This document shows positions 6,948-15,400 of a DNA stretch of 20,030 nucleotides, in pieces. Location of the stretch: NCBI GenBank assembly GCA_041743105.1, contig JBGTNI010000110.1, forward strand, positions 1-20,030, written 5' to 3'. A program made the translations under genes and the position numbers. Numbering within the stretch: the stretch's first letter is position 1; every line of letters starts with the position of its first letter. A model generated the notes under the pieces. The model saw only the letters and a program-made list of their open reading frames with translations, made no database searches and was not told the origin of the DNA. This stretch comes from QHCE01 sp041743105. GTDB lineage: Bacteria > Actinomycetota > Actinomycetes > Mycobacteriales > QHCE01.

Positions 6948-8084
6948 ATGGCCGAACACGAGTCTTTCGTGCAGCTGCTGACCCCCGCCGGACAGCGGTG
7001 TGAGCATCCTGAGTATTCAGTCGACTTCAGCGAACAGGAGTATCGCGGACTTTACGAAGATTTAGTGACAGTGCGTCGCCTCGACGCTGAAGCCACCACG
7101 CTGCAGCGCCAAGGTGAGCTAGGGCTGTGGGCATCCTTGCTGGGCCAGGAAGCAGCGCAGGTCGGCTCTGGACGCGCGCTACGCCAGCAGGACGTGGCGT
7201 TTCCGAGTTACCGCGAGCACGGGGTGGCCTGGTGTAGAGGGGTCGACCCCATGAGCGCAATACGGCTTTACCGGGGCGTGGACCACGGCGCGTGGGAACC
7301 GCGGGCCACCAACTTTCACAATTACAGCATCGTGATCGGGTCGCAGACGCTGCATGCCACCGGATATGCGATGGGCGTGACCAAAGACGGTCACGTGGGA
7401 AGCGACGACGCTACCGCGGTCATCGCGTACTTCGGCGACGGTGCCACGAGCGAAGGCGACACCAACGAGGCGCTGATCTGGTCCAGCGTGTTCGCGGCCC
7501 CGGTGGTGTTTTTCTGCCAGAACAACCAGTACGCCATCTCCGCGCCGACGCACCGCCAGAGCCGCATGCCGCTGTATAACCGGGCGACGGGGTTTGGTCT
7601 ACCGGGCATTGCGGTCGACGGCAACGATGTACTGGCGTGCTACGCGGTGACGCGAGCTGCACTCGATCGGGCACGACACGGCCAGGGCCCGACGTTCATC
7701 GAAGCTGTCACCTATCGCATGGCGTCCCACACCACCTCAGACGACGCCACTCGATATCGACCGGCCGGCGAAGTAGAGCAATGGCAACAGCGGGATCCGA
7801 TCACCAGATATCGCGCCTTCCTCGAGCGCGAACAGCTGGCGGATGCGCAGTTTTTCGATTCCGTAGCCGAGCAGGCCAACTCACGCGCCGCGCAGCTGCG
7901 CCACCTCACCCTCACCATGCCCGACCCGGCGCCCGAGAAAATGTTCGACCACGTCTACGCCGAGCCGCATGCCGAACTCGATCGGCAAGCCAGCCAGTAT
8001 CGGGAATATCTAGCCAGCTTCGACGACCAGGCGGGACAGCCCACTGAGGTTCCCGCTCAGGTGCACGGCGGGAGTGCATCATGA
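6948..8084 (+). CDS. bkdA: Branched-chain 2-oxo acid dehydrogenase E1, alpha subunit
   Basis: 378 residues. The thiamine-diphosphate motif runs from GDGATSEGD (163-171) to the closing QNNQYAIS (191-198). Other family features are LLGQEAAQVG near 64-73, FPSYREHG at 85-92, and YRMASHTTSDDATRY, the phosphorylation-loop-like region typical of branched-chain rather than pyruvate E1 alpha. With E1 beta it decarboxylates branched-chain 2-oxo acids and acylates the lipoyl group of E2. Its TGA overlaps the E1 beta ATG (ATGA, 8081-8084), implying translational coupling and 1:1 subunits. The ATG at 6948 has no strong ribosome-binding site. A pyruvate or acetoin dehydrogenase identity cannot be wholly excluded. 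Confidence 0.92.
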   Translation: MAEHESFVQLLTPAGQRCEHPEYSVDFSEQEYRGLYEDLVTVRRLDAEATTLQRQGELGLWASLLGQEAAQVGSGRALRQQDVAFPSYREHGVAWCRGVDPMSAIRLYRGVDHGAWEPRATNFHNYSIVIGSQTLHATGYAMGVTKDGHVGSDDATAVIAYFGDGATSEGDTNEALIWSSVFAAPVVFFCQNNQYAISAPTHRQSRMPLYNRATGFGLPGIAVDGNDVLACYAVTRAALDRARHGQGPTFIEAVTYRMASHTTSDDATRYRPAGEVEQWQQRDPITRYRAFLEREQLADAQFFDSVAEQANSRAAQLRHLTLTMPDPAPEKMFDHVYAEPHAELDRQASQYREYLASFDDQAGQPTEVPAQVHGGSAS

Positions 8085-9073
8085 CGGTGATGACGCTCAG
8101 TAAAGCTCTCAATGCCGGCTTACGTGCCGCGATGGAGTCCGACCCCCGGGTGCTGCTCATGGGCGAGGACATAGGTGCACTGGGCGGGGTATTTCGCGTC
8201 ACCGATGGGTTAGCCAAAGACTTCGGCGAGGCGCGGGTCATCGATACTCCCTTGGCTGAGTCCGGCATAGTCGGAACGGCTATCGGGATGGCGATGCGGG
8301 GGTATCGGCCAGTCTGCGAAATCCAATTCGACGGCTTTGTCTACCCGGCGTTTGACCAGATCGTGACCCAGCTAGCGAAGCTGCATTACCGTACGGCCGG
8401 GAACATACGTCTGCCGGTGGTAATTCGTATCCCGTTCGGCGGTGGCATCGGTGCCGTGGAGCATCACAGCGAGTCCCCGGAGGCTTACTTTGCGCATACC
8501 GCCGGCCTGCGGGTGGTGAGCTGCGCCGATCCGGCAGATGCCTACATCATGATTCAGCAGGCGATTGCCAGCGACGATCCGGTGATCTTCTTCGAGCCTA
8601 AGCGCCGATACTGGGAGAAAGCCGACGTAGATACGACGACAGGCCTCTCCGGCGCCGGTGTGCTGGGGTTGCACTGTGCTCGGTTACTGCGACACGGACG
8701 CGACGCGACCGTCGTGGCTTACGGTCCGATGGTGAAGACGTGTCTGACCGCCGCCGAGACCGCCGCCAGTGACGACCGACGGGAACTCGAAGTGCTGGAC
8801 CTGCGATCGCTGTCTCCGATCGATTTTCAGCCGCTGTACGACTCGGTGCGAAAAACCGGAAGGCTGGTAGTGGTCCACGAAGCGCCGGGCTCGGTCGGGC
8901 TAGGAGCCGAGATCGCCGCTCGCGTCAGTCAGGAGTGTTTCTATCACCTGGAATCCCCCGTGATCCGGGTTACAGGCTTCGACACCCCCTATCCGCCGGC
9001 ACGGCTGGAGGAGCATTATCTGCCAGACGTCGAACGTGTACTCGAGGGCGTCGATCGGGCGATGAGCTACTGA
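8081..9073 (+). CDS. bkdB: Branched-chain 2-oxo acid dehydrogenase E1, beta subunit
   Basis: 330 residues, the normal length for a transketolase-like E1 beta. Recognisable segments are LLMGEDIGALGGVFRVTDGL at ~25-44, DTPLAESGIVGTAIGMAMRG at ~58-77 (the ThDP-activating Glu is in PLAES), QFDGFVYPAFDQI, and the RIPFGGGIGAVEHHSESPEA region. The C-terminal transketolase domain holds DLRSLSPID and VVHEAPGSVGLGAEI. It forms the alpha2beta2 E1 with the upstream product, and the 4-base overlap supports coupled expression. E2 follows after 55 bases. Confidence 0.94.
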   Translation: MTVMTLSKALNAGLRAAMESDPRVLLMGEDIGALGGVFRVTDGLAKDFGEARVIDTPLAESGIVGTAIGMAMRGYRPVCEIQFDGFVYPAFDQIVTQLAKLHYRTAGNIRLPVVIRIPFGGGIGAVEHHSESPEAYFAHTAGLRVVSCADPADAYIMIQQAIASDDPVIFFEPKRRYWEKADVDTTTGLSGAGVLGLHCARLLRHGRDATVVAYGPMVKTCLTAAETAASDDRRELEVLDLRSLSPIDFQPLYDSVRKTGRLVVVHEAPGSVGLGAEIAARVSQECFYHLESPVIRVTGFDTPYPPARLEEHYLPDVERVLEGVDRAMSY

Positions 9074-9128
9074 CGCCGCAGTTACCGTCATTTCTCAAGA
9101 CGAGGCAACCACGAGAGGGGCTATAGCA

Positions 9129-10421
9129 ATGGCGACGACCGTGCCGTTTCGCTTGCCTGACCTTGGTGAAGGTCTCACCGAGGGCCAGATCTTGCGGTGG
9201 CTCGTTGCACCCGGGCAATCCGTGGAGCTGAACCAGAACATCGTGGAGATCGAGACCGCGAAGGCGGCGGTGGAACTCCCCTCGCCGCACACGGGTGTCG
9301 TCGCCCAGCTGCTATACGAGCAAGGCGCCACGGTCGACGTGGGCGCTCCCATCATCACCTTCCAGCTTCCTGAGCGTGCCAGTGACCGGGCCGGCGCCGA
9401 GGGTGGAACCGAGGCTGAGTCGCACAATGTTGCGCCAAATAATGGCCGTACCGCGGTGCTCGTCGGATATGGACCACTTCAGGACGCTGCCAGCGGGCGA
9501 CGTCGACGCAAGGGCACCGCAGATCTAGGTGACACGGTTTCGCCGACTTGCGCACCGACGTCGCAACCCGAGCGCGTACGAGCTAAGCCTCCGGTGCGCA
9601 AGCTGGCCCGTGAACTCGGTGTGGATCTCGCCCTGGTGTCGGCCACCGGCCCCGACCAGACCGCAACTCGCGACGATGTGGTTCGTGCCGCGAGTGGCCT
9701 CGCCAACGCCACCACCCCCGCTGCGCACGAACAGCGGATCGTGGTCACCGGGGTGCGCAAACTCACCGCTGAGGCGATGGTCACCAGCGCCTTCACCGCA
9801 CCACACGTCACGGTGTTCCTTACCGTCGATGCGACAGCCAGCATGCAGCTGATATCTCAGCTCAAGCAGCTGCCGGAGTTTTCAGGACTCAAAGTGAGCC
9901 CACTGCTGCTAGTAGCTAAGGCGGCCTTGTTTGCGCTGAAACGTCACCCAGAACTCAACTCCAGCTGGGACGAGGCGACCGGTGAGATCGTCGTCAAGAA
10001 CGCGATCAATCTAGGGATCGCCGCGGCTACACCACGCGGACTGCTAGTGCCGGTGATCGCCGACGCCGGTGCGCTATCGACCCCGCGGCTCGCCGCCCGA
10101 CTAGGCGAGATCGGCGCCCAGGCCCGAAGTGGGCATGTCGGTCCGGCGCAGCTAGCCGGCGGCACGTTCTCTATCAGCAATATCGGGGTATTTGGGGTCG
10201 ACGCCGGGACGCCGATTCTGCCGCCAGGCCAGGGCGCGATCCTTGCGGTGGGAACTGTCGCGCCGCGTCCGTGGGTGCACGAAGGCGTCGTGGTCCCCAG
10301 ACAGGTAACCACGTTGTCGGTGTCGTTCGACCATCGGATCATAGATGGTGAACAAGCATCGAAATTCCTTGCCGACATCGGTCGATTTTTATGCGACCCG
10401 GCGCTGGCGCTACTGGGCTAG
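9129..10421 (+). CDS. bkdC: Dihydrolipoamide acyltransferase, E2 of the complex
   Basis: 430 residues with the standard E2 order. One lipoyl domain occupies residues 4-80, with the lipoylated Lys 45 in IETAKAAVEL. A variable linker follows (~85-150). The E3/E1-binding domain lies at ~153-188 (PPVRKLARELGVDL … TRDDVVRAA). The catalytic domain runs from ~205 to the end, with HRIIDG at 402-407 giving the active-site His and Asp. It transfers the branched acyl group from E1 to CoA. GAGAGGGG 8 bases before the ATG is the ribosome-binding site. No E3 (lipoamide dehydrogenase) gene is in the window, so E3 is presumably shared from elsewhere. Confidence 0.94.
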   Translation: MATTVPFRLPDLGEGLTEGQILRWLVAPGQSVELNQNIVEIETAKAAVELPSPHTGVVAQLLYEQGATVDVGAPIITFQLPERASDRAGAEGGTEAESHNVAPNNGRTAVLVGYGPLQDAASGRRRRKGTADLGDTVSPTCAPTSQPERVRAKPPVRKLARELGVDLALVSATGPDQTATRDDVVRAASGLANATTPAAHEQRIVVTGVRKLTAEAMVTSAFTAPHVTVFLTVDATASMQLISQLKQLPEFSGLKVSPLLLVAKAALFALKRHPELNSSWDEATGEIVVKNAINLGIAAATPRGLLVPVIADAGALSTPRLAARLGEIGAQARSGHVGPAQLAGGTFSISNIGVFGVDAGTPILPPGQGAILAVGTVAPRPWVHEGVVVPRQVTTLSVSFDHRIIDGEQASKFLADIGRFLCDPALALLG

Positions 10422-10457
10422 AGATCACGCGTCGCCCGCCTGGAAGGACGTCCGATC

Positions 10458-11231
10458 ATGAACAGCTGGCTCGACGACACACTGGAGTCTCTGCTTAGGA
10501 TCATCGGCGCGTTCTTCACTGGTAAACCGGTGTTGGGTCCAGCCACCAGCGACGCCACGTTCTGGCGGCGGGGTCACCAGACCACGAGGCGTAGCTGGCC
10601 CGCCAACAGTTGGTCACTACGCCCACATTGGCAGAAACTAGCGGCACGTCTGGCGGTTATTGTCGCGGTTGTCGCGGTATGGCGGTGGCAATGGATCGCG
10701 GTGACGGGGCTAGCGGTGCTTGTCGTGGCAGAACTGGGATACCTACTCGTGCGTAAGCCATGGCGCGACATTGACACCGATGTCGCCACTGGTTTCGACC
10801 CGCAGCCGCTCTTCGACGGCTTACGGCCTATCCTCGGCATCTCCGAACAGGACACGTGGCATGACTGGATCGGCGTCGCCAGCGACATCGATCAGCCGGA
10901 CCGAACGGCACCTATATATCTGCGGTTACCTGAGAACTGGACGCAACAGGATCCGCGCCACGGCCACGTGGCACAAGTGGTCACCCATCACCTACCGGGC
11001 GAGTGGACACCGGTGTGGTACCTCGAGGGTTACGTGGAGTTCCACCCACTTCCCGAGCAGTACTCCAGTATCCCGTTGCAGGCGGCCACGCCGGACGGAG
11101 CTGCCCAGCAGGGACAGTCACACGCACTTACCAGCTACGCGCCGCCGGAGATCGATCCGCTGTTTGCAGCGCAGCAACCGATCGTCATCGACGGGGAGCA
11201 AGCGCAACACGCTCCCCGTCGTTCCCGATAG
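10458..11231 (+). CDS. Membrane protein of unknown function, possibly FtsK/TraB N-terminus-like
   Basis: 257 residues. A soluble start is followed by two close hydrophobic spans at about residues 62-95 (ARLAVIVAVVAVWRWQW, then VTGLAVLVVAELGYLLV). A soluble domain (~100-257) is rich in Trp and Pro and contains PIYLRLPENWTQQD and WYLEGYVEFHPLPE. This layout recalls the region before the ATPase of actinobacterial FtsK/TraB-like translocases ('RLPxxw…', 'PxP'). However, no P-loop follows and the protein simply ends, so the similarity is weak inference. It begins 37 bases after E2 with AGGA 9 bases before the ATG, so it may be co-transcribed with bkd. The gene ends in a hairpin. Confidence 0.75.
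   Translation: MNSWLDDTLESLLRIIGAFFTGKPVLGPATSDATFWRRGHQTTRRSWPANSWSLRPHWQKLAARLAVIVAVVAVWRWQWIAVTGLAVLVVAELGYLLVRKPWRDIDTDVATGFDPQPLFDGLRPILGISEQDTWHDWIGVASDIDQPDRTAPIYLRLPENWTQQDPRHGHVAQVVTHHLPGEWTPVWYLEGYVEFHPLPEQYSSIPLQAATPDGAAQQGQSHALTSYAPPEIDPLFAAQQPIVIDGEQAQHAPRRSR
11189..11221 (+). terminator. Terminator-like hairpin overlapping a gene end
   Basis: Perfect 11-bp arms (CGACGGGGAGC at 11189-11199 against 11211-11221) enclose an 11-base loop inside the last codons before the TAG at 11229-11231. There is no clear T-run. It could end the bkd-linked transcript. Confidence 0.5.
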
Positions 11232-11303
11232 AGTGACCGCAACTTCCAGGTCATAAGACTGCACCAGTCGCTACTAACGCTGCCGATTAGTATAGTCGTC
11301 AGT

Positions 11304-11334
11304 CTCCCGAGTCCGGCGGTTCAATTGCCGGGAG
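11304..11334. promoter_or_regulatory. Small hairpin in the leader of the LppU-like gene
   Basis: CTCCCG at 11304-11309 pairs with CGGGAG at 11329-11334. An overlapping alternative is CCGGC (11313-11317) with GCCGG (11327-11331) around GGTTCAATT. The sequence resembles a tRNA T-arm but is not one. A TATAGT at 11291-11296 could be a -10 box, though no -35 is visible. Confidence 0.3.
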
Positions 11335-11365
11335 TTCCGAGCTGGACCGAGTATGAGGAGTGGGC

Positions 11366-12151
11366 ATGACCGATCCGAGCAAACAGTCCGACTCGAACTC
11401 CGTGCCCGACGATTCCAACAGTCAGTCACCGACCCCGGCGAAAGAACCGACACAACAGGACGCCCAAGCCGAGCAGCAGACTGATCCCGAAGCCTCCTCC
11501 CCCGCGGAGCCTTCCACTACGGAGCCCCCCACTACGGAGCCTTCCACAACGGAGCCTTCGACAACGGAGCCTTCAGCCGCGGAGACTCCAGATTCTGGGC
11601 AGCCACCAGCGCCCGAACCCGCACCGGAGCCCGCGGCCTCTTCCAGCGAAACAACGGCCGTGCCCGGCGAGGCGACGTCTGATTCGGCTACAGCGGCACC
11701 CCCGTTGCCCGCGAATCCATCGACTTCGGAGCCTAGCGGTGCCACTGCCGCCGACCCGCTCCCGGAGCCTCCGCTAGCACCGCAGGCGACGACGCCCGGA
11801 TACACTGAACCGATTCCCGGCGCCCGGCGCCCGCGTGGCAGCCGACGGGGTGTACTAGTGGCTGTAACGTTGGTAGCAGTGCTCCTCTTGGTGATCTGCG
11901 GCGTTGTCGGCTACCTGTTTCTGCAACAGACGTCGGAGAACAATGCGCACAAGGCCGGAAAGTGTGTTACCCAGTCGGGAACCAGCGCCAAGCCGGCTGA
12001 CTGCGACGACAAAGATGCCTACAAGATTATCAAGCGGCTCAACAACACCCAGAGCGACAAGGGCTGCCCCGCTTCGCAGACGGAGCTGTATTTCGTCAAC
12101 GAGTCGTCCGACTACGTGCTGTGTTTGAAGAAGAACAATCCGCAGCGGTAG
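11366..12151 (+). CDS. LppU/SCO3897-type single-pass membrane protein
   Basis: 261 residues from ATG 11366, chosen because TGAGGAG ends 5 bases upstream; the in-frame GTG at 11360 lies inside that site. Residues 1-~155 are a disordered Pro/Ser/Thr/Glu/Ala-rich region with an EPSTT-type 5-residue repeat. A basic stop-transfer-like RRPRGSRRG precedes one transmembrane helix (~164-188). The C-terminal exported domain has four cysteines in the order GKCVTQ…ADCDDKDAYKII…GCPAS…YVLCL. This is the pattern of the actinobacterial LppU/SCO3897 family, whose function is unknown; two disulfides are likely. The acidic, low-complexity N-terminal part would be cytoplasmic. Confidence 0.85.
   Translation: MTDPSKQSDSNSVPDDSNSQSPTPAKEPTQQDAQAEQQTDPEASSPAEPSTTEPPTTEPSTTEPSTTEPSAAETPDSGQPPAPEPAPEPAASSSETTAVPGEATSDSATAAPPLPANPSTSEPSGATAADPLPEPPLAPQATTPGYTEPIPGARRPRGSRRGVLVAVTLVAVLLLVICGVVGYLFLQQTSENNAHKAGKCVTQSGTSAKPADCDDKDAYKIIKRLNNTQSDKGCPASQTELYFVNESSDYVLCLKKNNPQR
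11506..11580 (+). repeat. 15-bp tandem repeat encoding EPSTT units
   Basis: Five in-frame units of the form GGAGCCTTCCACTAC with small changes run from 11506 to 11580, followed by a decayed sixth. They encode EP(S/P)TT repeats in the disordered part of the LppU-like protein. Unit-number change would keep the frame. Confidence 0.85.
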
Positions 12152-12198
12152 GAAGCCATATCGCGACGGGCGACCACTGCGCCGCCATAGCTGCCCGA

Positions 12199-14031
12199 CT
12201 ATAGGCAAGCCTCATCGAGTTCCATCACCTCGTTGGTTGTAGTAGCGACTATCATTTGCCGTCCCGAAAGCTCCGGTAACACCGTCTGCGCAAAGAAACG
12301 TGCCGCCGCTACCTTGCCTTGGTAGAAAGCTGTATCCCGGCCCGCTCCGACATCTAGCGCGTGCTGCGCAATGATCGCCTGGTTTAGTAGCAGCCAGCCG
12401 ATCAGCAGGTCGCCAAAGCTGAGTAGCAGTCGGGTGGTGTTCAACCCCACCCGGTAGATCTGCTGCGGATCCTGTTTACTCGACGCTGCCCATCCAGACA
12501 TCGTGCGCACCATTGATCCGACGTCGCCGATGCCTCGTTCGAGGGCTGTTGCGATCTCCTTGAGTCGCCCATTACCGGCCTTCGACGCAACCGATATCCG
12601 CATCTCCGCTAGCAGCGCACCGACTGTGGCGCCGCGATCACGCAGGATCTTCCGGAAGAACAGATCCTGACCCTGAATCGCCGTGGTTCCTTCATAGAGG
12701 GTGTCGATCTTGGCGTCTCGAACATACTGCTCGATTGGGTAATCTTGTAAGAAACCCGAGCCACCGAACACCTGCAACGACTCCGAACCCAGCAACTCAT
12801 AGGACCGTTCGGAGCCGCAACCCTTCACGATCGGTAGCAGGAAGTCGTTGCGTCGGCGTAAAGCGTCGAGCACGCTTGCGTCTTGAGAATGTTCGGCGAG
12901 CGTTATCTGATCCTGGACGTCGGCGGTGTACAGCACCAACGCGCGTAACCCTTCGGCGTAACACTTCTGTCGCAGCAGGCTTCGCCGCACATCTGGGTGT
13001 GCGGTGATGGTGACGCGAGGCGCGGTGGGATCGCCCAGGTGGATGAGGTCCGCGCCTTGAACCCGCTGTTTGGCGTAGTCGAGGGCGTTGAGGTAGCCGG
13101 AGGACAAGGTAGCGATCGCCTTGGTTCCCACCAACATACGTGCGTATTCGATGATGGTGAACATCTGTGCGATGCCGTTGTGTATGCCGCCCACCAGATA
13201 ACCCACCGCCGGCCGCCTCTCGCCGAAGGTAAGTTCGCACGTGGTTGAGGCCTTCAACCCCATCTTGTGCTCGACGTTGGTGGCGTAGACACCGTTGCGG
13301 TCTCGGAGCTGTCCGTCGGAATCGAAGGTGAACTTCGGAACGATGAACATCGATAAGCCCTTGGTGCCGGGCCCGGCACCTGCCGGTCGGGCAAGCACGA
13401 AATGGACGATGTTCTCGGCGAGGTCATGTTCGCCTGCGGTGATGAACCGCTTCACACCGGTGATGTGCCAACTGCCGTCCGGCTGGGCGGTGGCGGCGGT
13501 GCGTCCGGCACCGACGTCGGAGCCGGCGTCGGGCTCGGTGAGCACCATGGTGGCCGCCCATTGGTGTTCGATCATCAGCTTGGCTATCTCGCGTTGCTCT
13601 GGCGTCCCCAACGCGTGCAGTATGCCCGCGAATCGGGCACCCGCGGCATACATGAATGCTGCTGGATTGGCACCCAGTAGCAGTTCTGCCACCGCCCACC
13701 GCAGGCTAGGCGGAGCCCCGTAGCCACCGAGCTCCGGCGGAAGGTCGAGTCGGTACCACTCACCGTCGATGAACCGTTGATAGGAGGCTTTAAGCTCTGG
13801 CGGAACCGTGGCCTCGTGAGTGCCGGGATCAAAGGTGGGAGGATTGCGGTCGCCGGCAGTGAACGATGCGGCGAAGTCGGCTGTGGCCAGGCGTTCCACC
13901 TCTTCGAGCACGCTAGCGGCGTCATCGGCACTCAGCTGCTCGAATGGATCGCTTCCGAGACGATCGGTGAGACCTAAGACTTCGAACAGGTTGAAACGAA
14001 TGTCACGCAGATTGCTTCGATAGTGATTCAT
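12199..14031 (-). CDS. FadE5-like acyl-CoA dehydrogenase
   Basis: 610 residues from ATG 14031. AAAGG at the right spacing supports this start; an in-frame GTG at 14040 overlaps that site. The N-terminus NHYRSNLRDIRFNLFEVLGL is the hallmark of the long, FadE5-type acyl-CoA dehydrogenases of mycobacteria and relatives. The FAD/substrate segments are MVLTEPDAGSDVGAGRTAA and FGGSGFLQDYPIEQYVRDAK. The catalytic-base region is YEGTTAIQGQDL, followed by a ~110-residue C-terminal domain typical of this subgroup. It performs the first oxidation of acyl-CoA beta-oxidation, probably on medium/long chains. It stands alone, convergent with the LppU-like gene, and has an operator-like palindrome in its promoter. 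Confidence 0.93.
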   Translation of the reverse strand: MNHYRSNLRDIRFNLFEVLGLTDRLGSDPFEQLSADDAASVLEEVERLATADFAASFTAGDRNPPTFDPGTHEATVPPELKASYQRFIDGEWYRLDLPPELGGYGAPPSLRWAVAELLLGANPAAFMYAAGARFAGILHALGTPEQREIAKLMIEHQWAATMVLTEPDAGSDVGAGRTAATAQPDGSWHITGVKRFITAGEHDLAENIVHFVLARPAGAGPGTKGLSMFIVPKFTFDSDGQLRDRNGVYATNVEHKMGLKASTTCELTFGERRPAVGYLVGGIHNGIAQMFTIIEYARMLVGTKAIATLSSGYLNALDYAKQRVQGADLIHLGDPTAPRVTITAHPDVRRSLLRQKCYAEGLRALVLYTADVQDQITLAEHSQDASVLDALRRRNDFLLPIVKGCGSERSYELLGSESLQVFGGSGFLQDYPIEQYVRDAKIDTLYEGTTAIQGQDLFFRKILRDRGATVGALLAEMRISVASKAGNGRLKEIATALERGIGDVGSMVRTMSGWAASSKQDPQQIYRVGLNTTRLLLSFGDLLIGWLLLNQAIIAQHALDVGAGRDTAFYQGKVAAARFFAQTVLPELSGRQMIVATTTNEVMELDEACL

Positions 14032-14061
14032 GGCCGGCACCTTTCGCCCGCGCCCGACAGG

Positions 14062-14091
14062 ATACTAGCTATATTACTCGCGAGTAACCAA
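14062..14091 (-). promoter_or_regulatory. Promoter with 14-bp palindromic operator for the acyl-CoA dehydrogenase
   Basis: On the minus strand TTGGTT (14091-14086) and TAGTAT (14067-14062) form -35 and -10 boxes with an 18-base spacer. A perfect palindrome, TTACTCGCGAGTAA (14074-14087), overlaps the -35 box and spacer. Its form, TTACT-N4-AGTAA, is like the operators of TetR-type regulators of actinobacterial lipid metabolism. A bound repressor would block polymerase here. No regulator gene is adjacent. Confidence 0.65.
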
Positions 14092-14124
14092 TTTTGAAGG
14101 GGTCTGCGTACGCGTATCGGCGCG

Positions 14125-15234
14125 CTAGCGAGAGCGGGCGCCCCACTCCCAAGCGGGGCGGTCAGCACGCTCGGACAATGCTCCTACCGCGCCCCGGTAT
14201 TCGACAAGCACTAACGCCACGTCGTCGTCGAGCCGGCTTCGCACCCATTCGCGGAGGGCGTTCTCCAGCGATGTGAGGGCATCGGCGATGGTGCCGTGGC
14301 CGAGTAGGCGCCAGGCGCGTTGTTCGACGGGGAAGAATTCTTGATCTCGCCGCGCTTCGGCCAGCCCGTCGGTGAACATCAATATCCGATCGCCGGGCTC
14401 GAGGCGCTCGACCCGCGGCTTTGCGGCGCCTAGGAACCCTAGCGGTGGGGCCGGTGCCGGCGGGTCCAAGGAGATGACGTTGCCGCTCCGCAGCAGCAGC
14501 GGAGCGGGGTGCCCGCAGTTGAGGACAGTCAGCATTCCGCCACGCTCTTCCATCAGGCAGGCGGTGGCGAAGTCTTCGTCACCCACCGAGCGCGCGACGG
14601 TGCGGTCGAGGTCTGCCATTACGGCGCGCAGGTCCGCCCGCTCGTGGGCAACGTGCCGATACGACCCGAGCACGATACTTGCTAGCCGCACCGCGTCTAG
14701 CCCTTTTCCTCGCACGTCACCGATGAGTACCCGTGTGCCATACGGGGTATCGAGCGCCTCGTATAGGTCGCCTCCAATGTCGGCTTCAGCGCTGGCTGAG
14801 ACGTAGCGGACGCCGACTCCCAGATCACCAAGTTGGCTAGCTATGGGTCGTAATATGGCCTGCTGAGCCACTGCTGCAAGCTCACGCAGCGACGCTAGGC
14901 GTCGAGAGGCTTGCACACGCAGCACGCTGACTACGGCCGCGACGGCAGTCGCGACCACGATTCCGGCCAACTGCACCAGCTGAACGTTCTCCAGCTCGAA
15001 ATCGGACGGCAGATACAGCCCGACAGCAAGCGCGAAGGACAGAAAGCCAACGCCTAGTACCCACCGGTATGTCGCAACGATGGCGGCTAGTAGCGGAGGC
15101 GCAACGAGCATCCCGACGAGTTCTGGTTCTGGCCCAGACACCAGATCCAGCGCCGCAATGACGACCGCGAGCGCGCATGCCGTTACCACTCCTACACGGG
15201 GGGCCGGACTGAACTCGAGGCGGGCGGCGGGCAT
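14125..15234 (-). CDS. Membrane-anchored PP2C/SpoIIE-type phosphatase (RsbU-like)
   Basis: 369 residues. About four hydrophobic segments (residues ~15-110) precede a short helical linker (~105-135) and a SpoIIE/PP2C-like phosphatase domain (~140-340). Metal-binding and core motifs are present: ADIGGDLYEAL, IGDVRGKGLDAVRLA, LNCGHPAPLLL, ILMFTDGLAEAR and LDDDVALVLVEY. Such proteins dephosphorylate anti-sigma-factor antagonists in sigma-B/RsbU-type stress signalling. No sensor domain such as PAS or GAF is visible, so the membrane part may sense the signal. No kinase, antagonist or sigma factor gene is nearby. It is divergent from the following gene across 166 bases. Confidence 0.9.
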   Translation of the reverse strand: MPAARLEFSPAPRVGVVTACALAVVIAALDLVSGPEPELVGMLVAPPLLAAIVATYRWVLGVGFLSFALAVGLYLPSDFELENVQLVQLAGIVVATAVAAVVSVLRVQASRRLASLRELAAVAQQAILRPIASQLGDLGVGVRYVSASAEADIGGDLYEALDTPYGTRVLIGDVRGKGLDAVRLASIVLGSYRHVAHERADLRAVMADLDRTVARSVGDEDFATACLMEERGGMLTVLNCGHPAPLLLRSGNVISLDPPAPAPPLGFLGAAKPRVERLEPGDRILMFTDGLAEARRDQEFFPVEQRAWRLLGHGTIADALTSLENALREWVRSRLDDDVALVLVEYRGAVGALSERADRPAWEWGARSR

Positions 15235-15316
15235 GACGCCGAGCGTACTCGTGCCGGCGCAGAACCTGGAATCACCGGCCAGAACACGGCTGCTACCGGA
15301 AATGCTCGCCGGAGAG

Positions 15317-15361
15317 GGCTTGGGCTGAGTAGGCTCTGCACTGCCTCCGGGCAGCCAAGCC
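15317..15361 (+). promoter_or_regulatory. Stem-loop in the divergent intergenic region
   Basis: GGCTTGG(G)CTG at 15317-15327 pairs with CAGCCAAGCC at 15352-15361: 10 bp with a one-base bulge. A small CTGCC-TCCG-GGCAG hairpin at 15341-15354 is an alternative, overlapping fold. It lies 40 bases before the ATG at 15401 and could be a leader structure or an operator. The rest of 15235-15400 shows no clear promoter boxes. Confidence 0.35.
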
Positions 15362-15400
15362 GTTGCTGACGGCTACTTGCGTACACATTGGAGACCGAAT

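Noticed and set aside
11281..11340. tRNA-like stretch (TAGTATAGTCGTCAGT followed by GGTTCAATT)
   Set aside because: It looks like a D-arm and T-loop, but there is no anticodon arm, no matching acceptor stem, and the T-stem closing pair is G-G. It is better read as a small leader hairpin.
14040..14040. GTG 14040 as start of the acyl-CoA dehydrogenase
   Set aside because: It overlaps the AAAGG ribosome-binding site; the family N-terminus (NHYRSN) fits ATG 14031.
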